Of a stretch of DNA of 60,908 nucleotides, positions 60,588 through 60,908 are shown one piece after another; position 1 is the stretch's first letter, and every line of letters starts with the position of its first letter. Under the pieces are notes generated by a model. That model was not told the DNA's origin and made no database searches. It saw nothing but the letters and a program-made list of their open reading frames with translations. A program made the translations under genes and the position numbers. Origin of the DNA: Polyrhizophydium stewartii (taxonomy: Eukaryota; Chytridiomycota; Chytridiomycetes; Rhizophydiales); assembly GCA_027604665.1 (NCBI GenBank), contig JADGIZ010000003.1, forward strand, positions 1 to 60,908, read 5' to 3'.

Positions 60588-60755
60588 AATAAATCTCAAA
60601 TATTAATTAAATCAGTAGCAAGCTAATGCACTAATATAGGAGGTGTATCTATATATCTCATCTAGGATGGTACTAGAAGCAATGGTTCTAAGAATTCTGC
60701 TTACAAAGTAAGTTTCTGGTACAGCTGGATTTCTTATATAAACACCAGTCTAGAT

Positions 60756-60793
60756 TGACCGCGTCTGCGGGAAATCGCCCTAGGGGCCGATTT
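60756..60793 (+). repeat. CCGCG/GCGGG element, GAAATCGCCC variant
   Basis: TTGACCGCGTCTGCGGGAAA is followed by TCGCCCTAGGGGCCGATTT. It belongs to the layout family of 7500 with its own outer arms. Confidence 0.8.
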
Positions 60794-60908
60794 GACCTAA
60801 TTAATAGAGCATCAGCTAATGATTATTCACAAGCGGAAATAACAATAAAATATGATGGAGTCTGATCGAAATAATGAAGTTCACCTAATTAAATTAATTG
60901 GTAGATTA

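Noticed and set aside
1..60908. CRISPR array
   Set aside because: The repeats are dispersed, in both orientations and unevenly spaced. No regular repeat-spacer pattern or cas gene exists.
1..60908. Insertion-type RNA editing or a fully reassigned stop code as the cause of missing ORFs
   Set aside because: Apart from psaB, no conserved gene could be followed across breaks, and in-frame stop counts are near chance. There is nothing to correct towards.

Overview
This window looks like organelle DNA from a photosynthetic eukaryote. It is most likely a stretch of a very inflated green-algal plastid genome. An algal mitochondrial or other genome carrying plastid-derived DNA is the main alternative. 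The background is AT-rich (estimated by eye at roughly two-thirds A+T) and is studded with hundreds of short palindromes, many of them GC-rich. The one piece of conventional gene sequence I recognise is a short, broken fragment of psaB (photosystem I P700 apoprotein A2) on the minus strand at 14864-15036. It carries an in-frame stop and a frame slip. I found no intact protein gene, rRNA, tRNA or CRISPR array by eye. No ATG-led frame is longer than about 125 codons, which is what chance gives in AT-rich DNA.

Layout. 1-14.8 kb: AT-rich spacer with dispersed hairpin repeats and two GC-rich patches. 14.86-15.04 kb: the psaB remnant. 16.24-23.53 kb: a block of different texture (higher GC, very few palindromes) bounded by a perfect 35-base direct repeat 7,260 bases apart. 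23.5-31 kb: repeat-rich spacer, with a smaller palindrome-poor block at about 28.4-29.56 kb that holds a decayed-looking minus-strand frame. 31.1-31.5 kb: a dense GC island of stacked hairpins. 31.6-34.5 kb: very AT-rich, almost repeat-free DNA. 37.5-38.6 kb: a perfect 540-bp tandem duplication. 40.0-40.35 and 44.5-45.0 kb: stop-poor frames with T/A-ending codons that may be decayed genes. 54.8-56.7 kb: a second AT-rich, repeat-poor stretch. 58.95-60.07 kb: a perfect 563-bp tandem duplication.

The most interesting content is the repeat system. Several families of GC-rich palindromes occur in both orientations. Some exist in long and short forms that differ by an internal core. Some sites share flanks but hold different cores. 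One large family is modular: an outer frame ending in GCGACGT...GGTCGC(TCC) holds one to several interchangeable inner hairpins. This resembles, in general type, the palindromic repeats of Volvox organelle genomes and the GC clusters or double-hairpin elements of fungal mitochondria. I cannot assign these families to a described element. The genes here do not work together in any pathway I can see; the region reads as a gene desert shaped by repeat spread, duplication and decay.
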